Part shown: one piece after another, positions 51,705 through 59,897 of the stretch
How positions within the stretch are numbered: the first letter of the stretch is position 1
How the letters are laid out: the number at the start of each line of letters is the position of its first letter
Assembly: GCA_000509225.1 (NCBI GenBank)
Contig: BAOK01000001.1
Span: forward strand, 558,001-622,000
From: Parvibaculaceae bacterium Mf 1.05b.01
GTDB lineage: Bacteria; Pseudomonadota; Alphaproteobacteria; Parvibaculales; Parvibaculaceae
Direction: 5' to 3'
Length of the DNA stretch: 64,000 nt
Translations under genes and position numbers: made by a program
Notes under the pieces: generated by a model
What the model was told of the DNA's origin: nothing
What the model saw: only the letters and a program-made list of their open reading frames with translations
The model's database searches: none

Positions 51705-52466
51705 CTAGAACGGCATGAGGATGTCGAAGACTTGTTGGCCGTAGCGTGGTTGCTGAACATCGGTGATCTGACCCCGACCGCCATAAGAGATGCGGGCTTC
51801 GGCCATCTGGGTATGTGCAACTGTGTTCGACGCGGTGATGTCTTCTGGGCGAATGACGCCTGACACCAGTAATTCACGCACTTCGAAGTTGACCCGCACT
51901 TCCTGGCGACCTTCGATCACCATGTTCCCATTCGGCAGGATCTGGGTTACGACCGCAGCGACCGTGAGATCAATCTCTTCTTTGCGATCAACCTTACCCG
52001 TTCCAACGCTCGAGCTTGCGCTGTCTAGGTCAGCCAATGATCCGGCGACGACCGCTTCAGGTAGAAAAGAGTTTAACGCCGATTCATATCCGAGGAAGCT
52101 ATCCAGGCCCGCATCCTCACTATTGGTTCGGGTGCGGCTGGTTTCGTTATCAACCGATGCTTCGTCAGCAATGTTGATGCGGACTGTCAGAATGTCTCCG
52201 ATGCGCGATGCTCGTTGATCCTTGAAGAATGCGCGAGCGCCTGATCGCCAGAGTGAATTGGGCTGATAAGACGCCCGTTCTGGTGTCGGCATTGGAAGAG
52301 AAACCGGCTGGTAGCCTGGTTGCGCAGTCGGATTAGAAATCGAGGATAGAGCAGGTGCTGCGCCCACGTCCGAGAGACGGTCCGCAACCGCACATCCTGA
52401 AACAAATAGAGCGACACAAGTCAAAGTGAGAGCTTTTGACAGGAGTTTTTTGGGTGTTTGGGTCAT
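51705..52466 (-). CDS. flgH: Flagellar L-ring lipoprotein FlgH
   Basis: 253 residues from ATG 52466, preceded by AGGAAAG, giving a normal lipoprotein signal MTQTPKKLLSKALTLTCVALFVSGC (lipobox VSGC). The alternative ATG 52496 overlaps the flgA stop (ATGA) and adds ten residues. PNSLWRSGARAFFKDQRASRIGDILTVRINIADEASVDNETSRTR and ILPNGNMVIEGRQEVRVNFEVRELLVSGVIRPEDITASNTVAHTQMAEARISYGGRGQITDVQQPRYGQQVFDILMPF are diagnostic. Outer-membrane ring of the basal body, last gene of flgF-flgG-flgA-flgH. Confidence 0.95.
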   Translation of the reverse strand: MTQTPKKLLSKALTLTCVALFVSGCAVADRLSDVGAAPALSSISNPTAQPGYQPVSLPMPTPERASYQPNSLWRSGARAFFKDQRASRIGDILTVRINIADEASVDNETSRTRTNSEDAGLDSFLGYESALNSFLPEAVVAGSLADLDSASSSVGTGKVDRKEEIDLTVAAVVTQILPNGNMVIEGRQEVRVNFEVRELLVSGVIRPEDITASNTVAHTQMAEARISYGGRGQITDVQQPRYGQQVFDILMPF

Positions 52467-52492
52467 TGCAAGCGACTTTCCTGTGGGGTTTC

Positions 52493-53482
52493 TCATTTGA
52501 GCGAACTCACGCGAATTGGGCCAGCGGGTGTAACCTGGGCCTGATTGGTGCCGGTTACTTCAACCTCAATGGTGCGGTGGGAGCGGGGATTGACGATTTT
52601 GATGATCTCGCCAAGCGCCCCGTCTTCCAAAGCGCGGCCGCGTGTTGACAGGCTCATGTTTGCCAATTGATAGGTCACTGAAACGATTGACCCTTTCTCT
52701 ACAAGGCGCGGCGGTTCAACATCGCTGCTCCGTACCGGCTCACCTGGTCGCAGGCTTCTGCGGGGTGTGAAACCGATCAGGTGCGATGTGTCATCGATAA
52801 TATTCTGGGAAACACGGGTCGCTGGCACGCGCATCCAATCAACATCGGCTTCCGTAATTTCGTCACCTGGGCTCATTCGGTGCGTCAGAACAGGAATATC
52901 CAATGCAGGGTAGGCGCGGCCGCTGACACGGAACCTCTGGGCATTTTCAGACTCCGCAGGTACGCGAACAATGGCGCGGAAGCGTCCACTACGATTATCA
53001 AACGCGACCTGCTCGACAGCGAGAGAGGGTGTTTCATCATCGGTAACCATCAAACGGTCTGCGCCGCTGGTGAAAACAACCTCAATCAGACCTTTCGCTG
53101 CAACAGTGGGCGCTTCTTCAGCGATTGCATCGGCAAGCGCAGCCCGTGTGATCTCTGTTGCCAGCGGAATGCCAGATCTTGAAACGACGACGCGGGTCAG
53201 GCCTTGCGTGTTGCGCCACGCTATGCCGTTCCGACGCGCTACCTGGGAAATGCGAGAGACAGATATCGCGGTAGGTGCGCCGGGACGGGGAGCTGCTGCG
53301 ATAACAATATCGCTCGCCGTTCCCGCATCGTCGAATAAGTCGCCGAGGGTCACAGTGTCGCCAGTGACGGAGACATGTGGCCGCAAAACGGCCGCCTCGG
53401 CTTGGGTTAGGGAAAAGAGAACCCACAATGCGAGGATCGCATTGAAGAGGGTCCAGTTTTGAGAAAAGGAAAGCCGTGTCAT
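52493..53482 (-). CDS. flgA: Flagellar P-ring chaperone FlgA
   Basis: 329 residues with a signal peptide ending SLTQAEA. An N-terminal half about 100 residues longer than in the enteric FlgA precedes the C-terminal SAF domain (VLTHRMSPGDEITEADVDWMRVPATRVSQNIIDDTSHLIGFTPRRSLRPGEPVRSSDVEPPRLVEKGSIVSVTYQLANMSLSTRGRALEDGALGEIIKIVNPRSHRTIEVEVTG). Helps FlgI assemble into the P-ring. Third gene of the flgFGAH unit; flgH starts over its stop. Confidence 0.93.
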   Translation of the reverse strand: MTRLSFSQNWTLFNAILALWVLFSLTQAEAAVLRPHVSVTGDTVTLGDLFDDAGTASDIVIAAAPRPGAPTAISVSRISQVARRNGIAWRNTQGLTRVVVSRSGIPLATEITRAALADAIAEEAPTVAAKGLIEVVFTSGADRLMVTDDETPSLAVEQVAFDNRSGRFRAIVRVPAESENAQRFRVSGRAYPALDIPVLTHRMSPGDEITEADVDWMRVPATRVSQNIIDDTSHLIGFTPRRSLRPGEPVRSSDVEPPRLVEKGSIVSVTYQLANMSLSTRGRALEDGALGEIIKIVNPRSHRTIEVEVTGTNQAQVTPAGPIRVSSLK

Positions 53483-53527
53483 GATGGACCTGCTTTTAAC
53501 TTTCTATTGGTTCGCAGTTGATTGGCG

Positions 53528-54313
53528 CTAGCGGAGGTTTGAGGTCACTGACAGCATTTCGTCTGTCGCTGTGATCATCTTCGCGTTCATTTCATAAGCA
53601 CGCTGCGCGGTGATCAGATTGGTGATCTCGCTCACCGCGTTGACGTTCGAGGTCTCCAGATATCCCTGCAGGAGAGAGCCGAAGCCATCGGAAGCCGGGC
53701 TGCCTGTTGTCGGTGTACCGCTGGCGGCGGATTCCATGAACAGGTTGTCGCCAAGCGGATCTAGACCGGCTGGATTCTGAAAGGCGGCGAGTTCAAGCTG
53801 TCCGACGGTTTGCGGGTCGGTCTGCCCAGAGAGTGTCACCTGCACAAGTCCTTGTGCGTTGATCGAGACATCAATCGCATTCGACGGGATAGTGATGCCG
53901 GGCTGAACGGTGTAGCCGTCTGCGGTTACAAGTTGGCCGGTGGCGCTTGTGCTGAAATTCCCTGCGCGTGTAAAGGCGTCGTCGCCACTTGGCATCTGAA
54001 TGCGGAAATAGCCGCGACCTTGGATTGCGAGATCATAGTCATTTTCTGTGATGTCCAGATTGCCCTGGGCTGCAATGCGCGTCACGGCTGCGGTGCGAAC
54101 ACCCATACCAACCTGAACGCCGGCGGGAACAATTGTTCCTGCGTCAGATGATGTTGAGCCAACTCGCTTCAAGTCCTGATACATCAGATCCTGGAAGGTA
54201 GCTTTCTGGCGTTTGAAGCCTGCGGTGCTCATATTCGCGACGTTGTTCGAGATCACCTCGACATTGAGCTGCTGGGCCATCATGCCTGTGGCGGCGATGC
54301 TAAGCGACTGCAT
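53528..54313 (-). CDS. flgG: Distal rod protein FlgG
   Basis: 261 residues, the family's usual length. MQSLSIAATGMMAQQLNVEVISNNVANMSTAGFKRQKATFQDLMYQDLKRVG, AIQGRGYFRIQMPSGDDAFTRAGNFSTSATGQLVTADGYTVQPGITIP and the C-terminal LLQGYLETSNVNAVSEITNLITAQRAYEMNAKMITATDEMLSVTSNLR. Outer rod of the flagellar basal body. 42 nt after flgF. Confidence 0.96.
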   Translation of the reverse strand: MQSLSIAATGMMAQQLNVEVISNNVANMSTAGFKRQKATFQDLMYQDLKRVGSTSSDAGTIVPAGVQVGMGVRTAAVTRIAAQGNLDITENDYDLAIQGRGYFRIQMPSGDDAFTRAGNFSTSATGQLVTADGYTVQPGITIPSNAIDVSINAQGLVQVTLSGQTDPQTVGQLELAAFQNPAGLDPLGDNLFMESAASGTPTTGSPASDGFGSLLQGYLETSNVNAVSEITNLITAQRAYEMNAKMITATDEMLSVTSNLR

Positions 54314-54355
54314 GGGGTTGATCCTTTCTCTTGCCTAAATGTTAGGCGCTGCTGA

Positions 54356-55087
54356 CTAGTTGACCTTGGCCAATGTGGAGATTGCCTGGCGCTGCAATTC
54401 GTCACTCTTCTCGACGATCTTGTTTGCGCTTTGATAGGCCTGCATGACCGAGATCATGTGCGTCATTTCCAGAATGGGTTGAACATTTGAACTTTCGACG
54501 GCGCCCTGAAGCAGGCTCACATTTTCAACGGGAATTTCAGGCTCTTCTGTCTTGAGGAGCGTGCCGCCCGCCTTCTGAAGCTTTCGTTCTTCTTCAAATG
54601 TCACAAGACTAATGCGACCCTGAGGGCCTTGATCTGTTGAGATTGTGCCGTCACCTGAGATCAGTATCTGTCCGTCTTCAGGGCCAAATGTGAAACCTGT
54701 CCCTGCTGCAGAAAGAACAGGGTAGCCGTCACCGGTGACCAAGCGGCCTTGGGCGTCGAGCTCAAAAGCGCCATTACGCGTATAGCGGGTGCCTTCTGGC
54801 GCATCGATTTTAAAGTAACCTTCGCCGGAAATGGCGACATCGAGTGGATTGTCAGTGACTTCCATCCTGCCTTCACCAAGGTCACGATGCATGCCGAAGT
54901 CCTGTACAAAGGAAATCGTGTCGTTAGGGCTGTCCTCAGATGCTGTGCGGGACAGGTATTGTTCGAATATTGGCTGCTCGGCTTTGAAACCGTTCGTGTT
55001 GATGTTCGCGAGGTTGTTCGCGATGATCGACATTTCTCGCCGGAGCGCCATCTGTCGGGTCATCCCGATCAGGAGAGCGTTTTCCAT
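54356..55087 (-). CDS. flgF: Proximal rod protein FlgF
   Basis: 243 residues. MENALLIGMTRQMALRREMSIIANNLANINTNGFKAEQPIFEQYL, VDVAISGEGYFKIDAPEGTRYTRNGAFELDAQGRLVTGDGYPVLSAAGTGFT and C-terminal LLQGAVESSNVQPILEMTHMISVMQAYQSANKIVEKSDELQRQAISTLAKVN. Rod subunit of the flagellum, first gene of flgF-flgG-flgA-flgH. A perfect-spacing sigma-54 promoter lies 80-95 nt upstream. Confidence 0.95.
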   Translation of the reverse strand: MENALLIGMTRQMALRREMSIIANNLANINTNGFKAEQPIFEQYLSRTASEDSPNDTISFVQDFGMHRDLGEGRMEVTDNPLDVAISGEGYFKIDAPEGTRYTRNGAFELDAQGRLVTGDGYPVLSAAGTGFTFGPEDGQILISGDGTISTDQGPQGRISLVTFEEERKLQKAGGTLLKTEEPEIPVENVSLLQGAVESSNVQPILEMTHMISVMQAYQSANKIVEKSDELQRQAISTLAKVN

Positions 55088-55167
55088 CTGTTTCGTCCGT
55101 CTCTTGTTTGCGATGGCAATTTGCCGCCGCTGGAAGCTTTCGCTCCCGTTTCCCGGTAAAGCTCATT

Positions 55168-55182
55168 GCATCGCCCGTGCCA
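55168..55182 (-). promoter_or_regulatory. Sigma-54 promoter of flgF-flgG-flgA-flgH
   Basis: Minus-strand TGGCACGGGCGATGC: perfect -24 TGGCAC, GC 10 nt after GG, -12 ATGC. Predicted start near 55156, 69 nt before the flgF ATG. Confidence 0.85.
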
Positions 55183-55252
55183 TTCGGAAAATCGTTTAAA
55201 AACAATGTCTTAGGTGATTTTTGAGACGGCAGACTCCGCCGAAAGGCAGGGC

Positions 55253-55283
55253 TTGCCCGGCAAAACTTGCCTGCTATTGCCCG
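55253..55283. promoter_or_regulatory. Candidate FlbD (ftr-like) enhancer between flgF and fliL
   Basis: TTGCCCGGCAA (55253-55263), TTGCC (55267-55271) and TTGCCCG (55277-55283), three phased copies of the core at about -97 to -127 from the flgF start. Could act on either side; no good sigma-54 site faces fliL. The rest of 55088-55404 has no ORF. Confidence 0.6.
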
Positions 55284-55404
55284 TTCTGTGGATGACTTGA
55301 GGGGGCAGCAACGCTTCGTTAACCACCATCGGCGAGTATTTGTCCCTAATTGCAAGATCTCACAACCGTTTGTTAACGGCGTCGAGAACGAGGGATATGA
55401 GGCC

Positions 55405-55917
55405 ATGAGCGATACGGATGCCGAAATCGACTTCGAAGAAGGGGTCGACGAGGAAGGCGGAAAGAAGAAGATGAGCGGTAAGGTCATCGTTCTCTACATC
55501 GCACTGCCCGCACTCGTCTTAATCGGCGGGATCGTTGGTGCACTATTCGCCTTTGGTATTCTTGGCGGTGGTGATGAGCAAGACATGGCGTCTGTCGAAG
55601 AGGCGGTGGAGCCACCTGTCTTCTATGACATGCCTGAGTTCCTTGTGAATATCAGCACCGATAGTGGCCCAACCCGCTACCTCAAAATGCGGGTGTCGCT
55701 TGAAGTGCCAAACGCAGAAATTCTTGCTGAAATCGAATTGCTGATGCCGCGCATCGTCGACGGGTTCCAGGTTTATCTGCGGGAGTTGCGTCCAGAAGAT
55801 CTGGACGGTTCCGCCGCAATCGTGCGCATGAAAGAAGAATTGCTTCGTCGGCTCAACCTGGCGGTTGAACCGCATGAAGTGCGTGACGTCTTGTTCAAAG
55901 AAGTTGTGGTGCAGTAA
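55405..55917 (+). CDS. fliL: Flagellar basal body-associated protein FliL
   Basis: 170 residues from ATG 55405; the open frame reaches back to 55267 but without a site. Acidic cytoplasmic N-terminus (DTDAEIDFEEGVDEEGG), one membrane helix GKVIVLYIALPALVLIGGIVGALFAFGIL (about 25-53), then VNISTDSGPTRYLKMRVSLEVPNAEILAEIELLMPRIVDGFQVYLRELRPEDLDGSAAIVRMKEELLRRLNLAVEPHEVRDVLFKEVVVQ. Surrounds the stator and rotor and supports torque. Followed by fliM after 30 nt. Confidence 0.93.
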   Translation: MSDTDAEIDFEEGVDEEGGKKKMSGKVIVLYIALPALVLIGGIVGALFAFGILGGGDEQDMASVEEAVEPPVFYDMPEFLVNISTDSGPTRYLKMRVSLEVPNAEILAEIELLMPRIVDGFQVYLRELRPEDLDGSAAIVRMKEELLRRLNLAVEPHEVRDVLFKEVVVQ

Positions 55918-55947
55918 TGCGCCGCGCTTCGGATATTGGAGACCGCC

Positions 55948-57135
55948 ATGGCGGATGACGAAGATCTAGATCAGGATGACATGGCTGCTGCCTGGGAGGC
56001 GGAAGCCGGTGGCGATGATGAAGCTGACGCCGACACCGACGGGGGCGGGGGCGATGATGATGCCATGGCCGAAGAGTGGGCTGCGATGGCCGACGGTGAT
56101 GATGGTGCGTCGGAGCTTGAAGCGGATGGCGCGTCTGAGCGCGTCCTGAACCAGGATGAAATCGACAGCCTTCTTGGATTTGAGGTCGATGAGAATGATG
56201 ATGGGGAGCGGACGGGTATCCGCGCGATCATTAACTCTGCCTTGGTTTCCTATGAACGCCTGCCGATGCTTGAAATTGTTTTCGACCGTCTTGTGCGGTT
56301 GATGACGACGAGCTTGCGTAATTTTACATCCGACAATGTTGAAGTCAGTCTGGATAATATTTCGTCCATTCGTTTTGGTGACTATCTGAACTCCATTCCG
56401 CTGCCTGCAATTCTCTCTGTGTTTCGGGCAAAGGAGTGGGACAATTACGGTCTCTTCACCGTGGACTCGAACCTGATTTATTCGATTGTTGATGTTCTGC
56501 TTGGTGGGCGCCGTGGTACGGCTGCCATGCGTATTGAAGGTCGTCCTTATACGACGATTGAGCTTAACCTGGTCGAACGGATGATCGAAGTGGTGCTGGA
56601 TGATGCCAAAGCGGCATTTGAGCCTCTCTCACCCGTTACATTCGAACTTGATCGCATGGAGACCAATCCACGGTTTGCGGCCATTGCGCGGCCGGCCAAT
56701 GCGGCAATCCTGATCAAGCTTCGCATTGACATGGAAGATCGAGGCGGGCGCATCGAGATGCTCTTGCCCTATGCGACGTTGGAACCCATTCGTGAACTTC
56801 TCTTGCAGATGTTTATGGGTGAAAAGTTCGGCCGTGACTCTATTTGGGAGGGTCACTTGGCGACGGAACTCTGGTCAACAAAGGTCCAGATTGACGCCGT
56901 TCTTGATGAACAGCAGATGTCGCTTGGCGACGTGATGGGGTTCGAAGTAGGGCAGACATTGATGCTCAACGCGTCGCCTGACTCAATAGTCGAAATGCGC
57001 TGCGGCGACATTCCCCTGATGAAGGGCAAGATGGGGCGCACTGGTGGCAATGTTGCTGTTCGGCTGACGCAGGGCGTACCTGAGGTTCTGAATTCAGTGT
57101 TTGTTGAGCCCAAGTCCGATGAGGCAGCGCCATGA
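55948..57135 (+). CDS. fliM: Flagellar motor switch protein FliM with long acidic N-terminal extension
   Basis: 395 residues from ATG 55948 (GGAG upstream; a TTG 12 nt earlier is less likely). The EIDSLLGF CheY-binding motif, normally within the first 20 residues, is at 67-78 (LNQDEIDSLLGF) after an Asp/Glu/Ala/Gly-rich stretch with about 25 acidic residues. The middle domain (85-290) and the C-terminal SpoA domain (310-385) are normal: LVRLMTTSLRNFTSDNVEVSLDNISSIRFGDYLNSIPLP, ALWSTKVQIDAVLDEQQMSLGDV. Switch ring of the motor, targets of phospho-CheY. Confidence 0.95.
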   Translation: MADDEDLDQDDMAAAWEAEAGGDDEADADTDGGGGDDDAMAEEWAAMADGDDGASELEADGASERVLNQDEIDSLLGFEVDENDDGERTGIRAIINSALVSYERLPMLEIVFDRLVRLMTTSLRNFTSDNVEVSLDNISSIRFGDYLNSIPLPAILSVFRAKEWDNYGLFTVDSNLIYSIVDVLLGGRRGTAAMRIEGRPYTTIELNLVERMIEVVLDDAKAAFEPLSPVTFELDRMETNPRFAAIARPANAAILIKLRIDMEDRGGRIEMLLPYATLEPIRELLLQMFMGEKFGRDSIWEGHLATELWSTKVQIDAVLDEQQMSLGDVMGFEVGQTLMLNASPDSIVEMRCGDIPLMKGKMGRTGGNVAVRLTQGVPEVLNSVFVEPKSDEAAP

Positions 57136-57617
57136 TGAATATCCCAACGGATCTTTTGCTCGACGGTTTGGTCGCCATTTTATTGGGTGCGACCATTTTT
57201 TACTGCGCGATGCTTGATCGGAAGCTTAAAGCGCTTCGCTCTGGTCAGGATGGCTTGAAGCAAACAATTGATCAGCTGAACACAGCAACGGCACGAGCCG
57301 AAATCAGCATCTCCCAGATGAAACAGGTGAGTGATCAGCTCGACGATGGCCTCACCCAGCAGATGCGCGATGCGCGCACGCTAGCAGATGAACTATCGGT
57401 CATGGTGGCTTCCGGGAATAAAGTTGCAGGTCAGCTCGGCACGGAGCGGTCGCGTGTGTCGCGATCAGCGCCAATACCTGCTGCTCTTAAACCTCGGGAG
57501 CGGGAAAAGCATGTGCCGATGCCGTCCGCCGAGGTCGGAATGACGCCTGCAGACGCAGGTCGGCTTGAAGATGGCCTCAATCAAACCCTTCTTGATGCGC
57601 TCAAACGTGCTCGGTAA
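57132..57617 (+). CDS. DUF6468-type protein of the flagellar operon
   Basis: 161 residues, ATGATG start overlapping the fliM stop. One N-terminal membrane helix (LLLDGLVAILLGATIFYCAMLDRKLKAL) followed by a coiled coil at about 35-95 (LKQTIDQLNTATARAEISISQMKQVSDQL...). Proline/arginine-rich C-terminal tail. Homologues of this shape are found after fliM in many alphaproteobacteria; function unproven, probably membrane-anchored motor or export accessory. Confidence 0.75.
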   Translation: MMNIPTDLLLDGLVAILLGATIFYCAMLDRKLKALRSGQDGLKQTIDQLNTATARAEISISQMKQVSDQLDDGLTQQMRDARTLADELSVMVASGNKVAGQLGTERSRVSRSAPIPAALKPREREKHVPMPSAEVGMTPADAGRLEDGLNQTLLDALKRAR

Positions 57618-57623
57618 TCCCTT

Positions 57624-58346
57624 ATGACATCTCACGTTTCCAAAGTGCCACAGGTTCGTTTGCTTCCATCCTTGATGGTCTGCGCGGCTGCTTTGCTGGG
57701 CCTTAAACTGATTTCTATCGGTGTGGGGGTTGATGCACTGTTGGGTGGTGTTCAACCTGCTTATGCGGAGGAAGACGCCGTAGAAAACGCCGAATTGACG
57801 GAAGAAGCGGAGGTTGGTGCTGAAGCGGGAGCGGAACCCGAAACAGTTGAGGTCGATCCGTCGGTGCGTCTCGCGCCGGAGGATTTTGACCGCCCCTCCA
57901 ATTCAGAACAGAGTGTCCTCCGCAGTTTGAGCCAGCGGCGTAAAGCTCTCGATATGCGGGAACGGGATATTCAGATGCAGGCCAGATTGCTTGAAGCGTC
58001 CGAGCGGCGAGTGCAGGCCCGCATTGATGAGCTTAAGGAAATTGAGGGGCGCATCGAGACCTTGTTTGGTGTGCAGGAAGAGGCCCAAGAACAGCAATTG
58101 GCGTCTCTTGTGACCATGTATTCCAACATGAAACCGAAGGATGCCGCCCGCATTCTGGGGCAGCTCGACATGGATGTGTTGATCCAGGTTGTTCGGCGCA
58201 TGAGTGAACGCAAGATGGCTCCCATATTGGCTGCAATGGATCCCATCGCGGCGCAGGAGCTGACCGTCGAGCTGGCCACTGGGGGGGCAATCCCTTCTGA
58301 ACTGGATATGACATCTTTGCTGGAAGAGGCACCGGCCATACCCTGA
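57624..58346 (+). CDS. motE: MotE-like flagellar motility protein
   Basis: 240 residues. One N-terminal membrane helix (LLPSLMVCAAALLGLKLISIGVGVDALLGG), an acidic linker rich in Glu/Ala, a coiled coil (about 100-150, RSLSQRRKALDMRERDIQMQARLLEASERRVQARIDELKEIEGRIETLF) and the MgtE-N-like MYSNMKPKDAARILGQLDMDVLIQVVRRMSERKMAPILAAMDPIAAQELT. MotE chaperones MotC in Sinorhizobium; no motC is seen here, so the client may be one of the proteins encoded downstream. Confidence 0.78.
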   Translation: MTSHVSKVPQVRLLPSLMVCAAALLGLKLISIGVGVDALLGGVQPAYAEEDAVENAELTEEAEVGAEAGAEPETVEVDPSVRLAPEDFDRPSNSEQSVLRSLSQRRKALDMRERDIQMQARLLEASERRVQARIDELKEIEGRIETLFGVQEEAQEQQLASLVTMYSNMKPKDAARILGQLDMDVLIQVVRRMSERKMAPILAAMDPIAAQELTVELATGGAIPSELDMTSLLEEAPAIP

Positions 58347-58501
58347 CATGGGGCCGTTGCCAATGCTGTTTCTCGAACGGCTTAAACCCTCAGAATTCCG
58401 CCAAAAACCGGATCAGTCTTAACGGCACCTTTACTGGGTCTTGTCTAGGCTACTTCTAGGTGTGGAGTGCGCCGTGTTGTTTCGCAAATCTCTCGGTTTC
58501 C

Positions 58502-58516
58502 GGGCATTCTTAGTGC
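58502..58516 (+). promoter_or_regulatory. Possible weak sigma-54 promoter before the MotB-like genes
   Basis: GGGCATTCTTAGTGC: GG and GC 10 nt apart, matching TGGCA at -24 in four of five positions and GTGC at -12. Predicted start about 58528. Lacks a recognisable enhancer, so tentative. It may instead be part of a plain promoter for 58582. Confidence 0.35.
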
Positions 58517-58581
58517 TTGGGCGGGAGTGATTCGGGGTCGAGTCGCGAAACAGACGGCGCTTTAGAGCCGGGCAGGCAAAC

Positions 58582-59268
58582 GTGGCAGCGAGTGATCAAG
58601 ATCATATGGCCAGCGTCGCGCTGATCGATGGGCAAGGGCAGATTGCTGCCGCAGGCTCGTCGACCAATGCTGACGGCACGCACACGTTGCAGCTTTCGCT
58701 GTTTTTGATGCTGCTCACCTTTTTCTTCGTCCTCACGTCAGGTTCCTCTTTTGATGAACAACGGGTTGGACCGGTGATTGGTGGTATTCAGGATGCCTTT
58801 GGTGCGTTGAATGCGGGAGCAGTTGATCAGACTGGCCGTCTCAGCCGTGGCACTTTGCCTGTTTTGCAGGACGGGTCACAGCCCGCTTCGGGCGATTTTT
58901 CAAATGCGGTGATCGCTGCGTTCGCGGACGTTGGGGAGCAGGAGACTGTCCGCCATGGTGGGTCGCTAGATCTCGTGCTTGATGTATCGGGGCTTTTTGT
59001 TGAAGGCGCTGCGGCCATTCGTGCTGACAAGCGTGTGTTGTTTGCGGCTCTCGGCGCAGCGCTTGCCGATGGCTCGCAGGATCGTCATGTGGCCATCCTT
59101 GTTCCTGCCGCAGCCCAAAACAGATTGGATGTTCGCCGGGCCGCTTCTGTGGCTCGGCTGTTGTCCGCAGCGGGGACGCCGGAAGGTCATCTTGCCGTTG
59201 GTGTTACGGATGCGCCGCGCGATTTTGTCAGCTTCCGGTTCTTCACACTTCCGGAGGCTTCGTCGTGA
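58582..59268 (+). CDS. MotB-like membrane protein without the stator aspartate
   Basis: 228 residues from GTG 58582 (an ATG at 58606 would shorten it by eight residues). One membrane helix (about 35-53, HTLQLSLFLMLLTFFFVLTSG) at MotB position, then a region with weak OmpA-like pattern: DLVLDVSGLFVEGAAAIRADKRVLFAALGAAL and VRRAASVARLLSAAGTPEGHLAVGV. The helix has no acidic residue, whereas MotB/PomB needs an Asp in this helix for ion conduction. Overlaps the next MotB-like gene by GTGA. Perhaps the non-conducting half of a heteromeric complex. Confidence 0.72.
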   Translation: MAASDQDHMASVALIDGQGQIAAAGSSTNADGTHTLQLSLFLMLLTFFFVLTSGSSFDEQRVGPVIGGIQDAFGALNAGAVDQTGRLSRGTLPVLQDGSQPASGDFSNAVIAAFADVGEQETVRHGGSLDLVLDVSGLFVEGAAAIRADKRVLFAALGAALADGSQDRHVAILVPAAAQNRLDVRRAASVARLLSAAGTPEGHLAVGVTDAPRDFVSFRFFTLPEASS

Positions 59269-59897
59269 ACGTCTCTTCTCAGGTCCCCACGGACACGCAA
59301 AGCGAAGGATCGCTTTGGCTGGTCACATTTGCTGACCTGACGGCCATTCTTGTTGCCTTCTTTGTGCTGATCTATGCCATGTCGTCGCCGCTTAGCGGTC
59401 GTGGTGATGCGCGTGTTGTTGGCGGGCCAGGTCTCTCAGCGGTTGACCCGGTGGCTCACCAACGCGATGCCCGTAATGTTCAAACTTCTTCGTTGCCGAC
59501 ACTAACGGTCGATTATCTCGCTGCCGTGTTCTCTGATCGCGGTCTTGTCGCGCTTGGCGATGGTGGGCCTTTGTCTCAGAAGGTGGAGCATGGACGTCTC
59601 GTGATCCGCTTTGCGCCGGAATTCGCATTTGCCTCTGATGGCCGCGCGTTGCGACCTCTTGCAGGCGGCGTGGTTGCGGATCTCTCTCGGACTCTTTCAG
59701 GTGTCGCGAACCCAATCAGTATCATGTCTTCAGTGCCAGCAGATGATTGGGCGCTTGCCTTTGACCGCGCTGACAGCGTTGCAGCTGCCCTTCGACAAGC
59801 AGGATATTCGCGGCCCATTGAACGGTTTGTCACACCCGGGCTCTCAGGTGACGCTCTGCTCCTGATCATTAGCGACCAACGGCGAGGGGGAGCATGA
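59265..59897 (+). CDS. MotB-like membrane protein with conserved aspartate
   Basis: 210 residues from GTG 59265. One membrane helix WLVTFADLTAILVAFFVLIYAMSSP at 18-42 contains Asp24, aligned with the ion-conducting Asp of MotB (ADFMTAMMAFFLVMW in E. coli). The periplasmic part has LVIRFAPEFAFASDGRALRPLAGGVVADLSRTL and WALAFDRADSVAAALRQAGY, reading as a short OmpA-like peptidoglycan-binding domain. Shorter than usual MotB (about 300). The pairing with a non-Asp paralogue immediately upstream is unusual. No motA is seen. Confidence 0.75.
   Translation: MNVSSQVPTDTQSEGSLWLVTFADLTAILVAFFVLIYAMSSPLSGRGDARVVGGPGLSAVDPVAHQRDARNVQTSSLPTLTVDYLAAVFSDRGLVALGDGGPLSQKVEHGRLVIRFAPEFAFASDGRALRPLAGGVVADLSRTLSGVANPISIMSSVPADDWALAFDRADSVAAALRQAGYSRPIERFVTPGLSGDALLLIISDQRRGGA

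Noticed and set aside
55300-55317. A sigma-54 promoter facing fliL (GG...GC with 10-nt spacing in a G-rich run)
   Set aside because: Apart from spacing it has neither the TGGCA nor the TTGC context; pure chance in a G-rich run.
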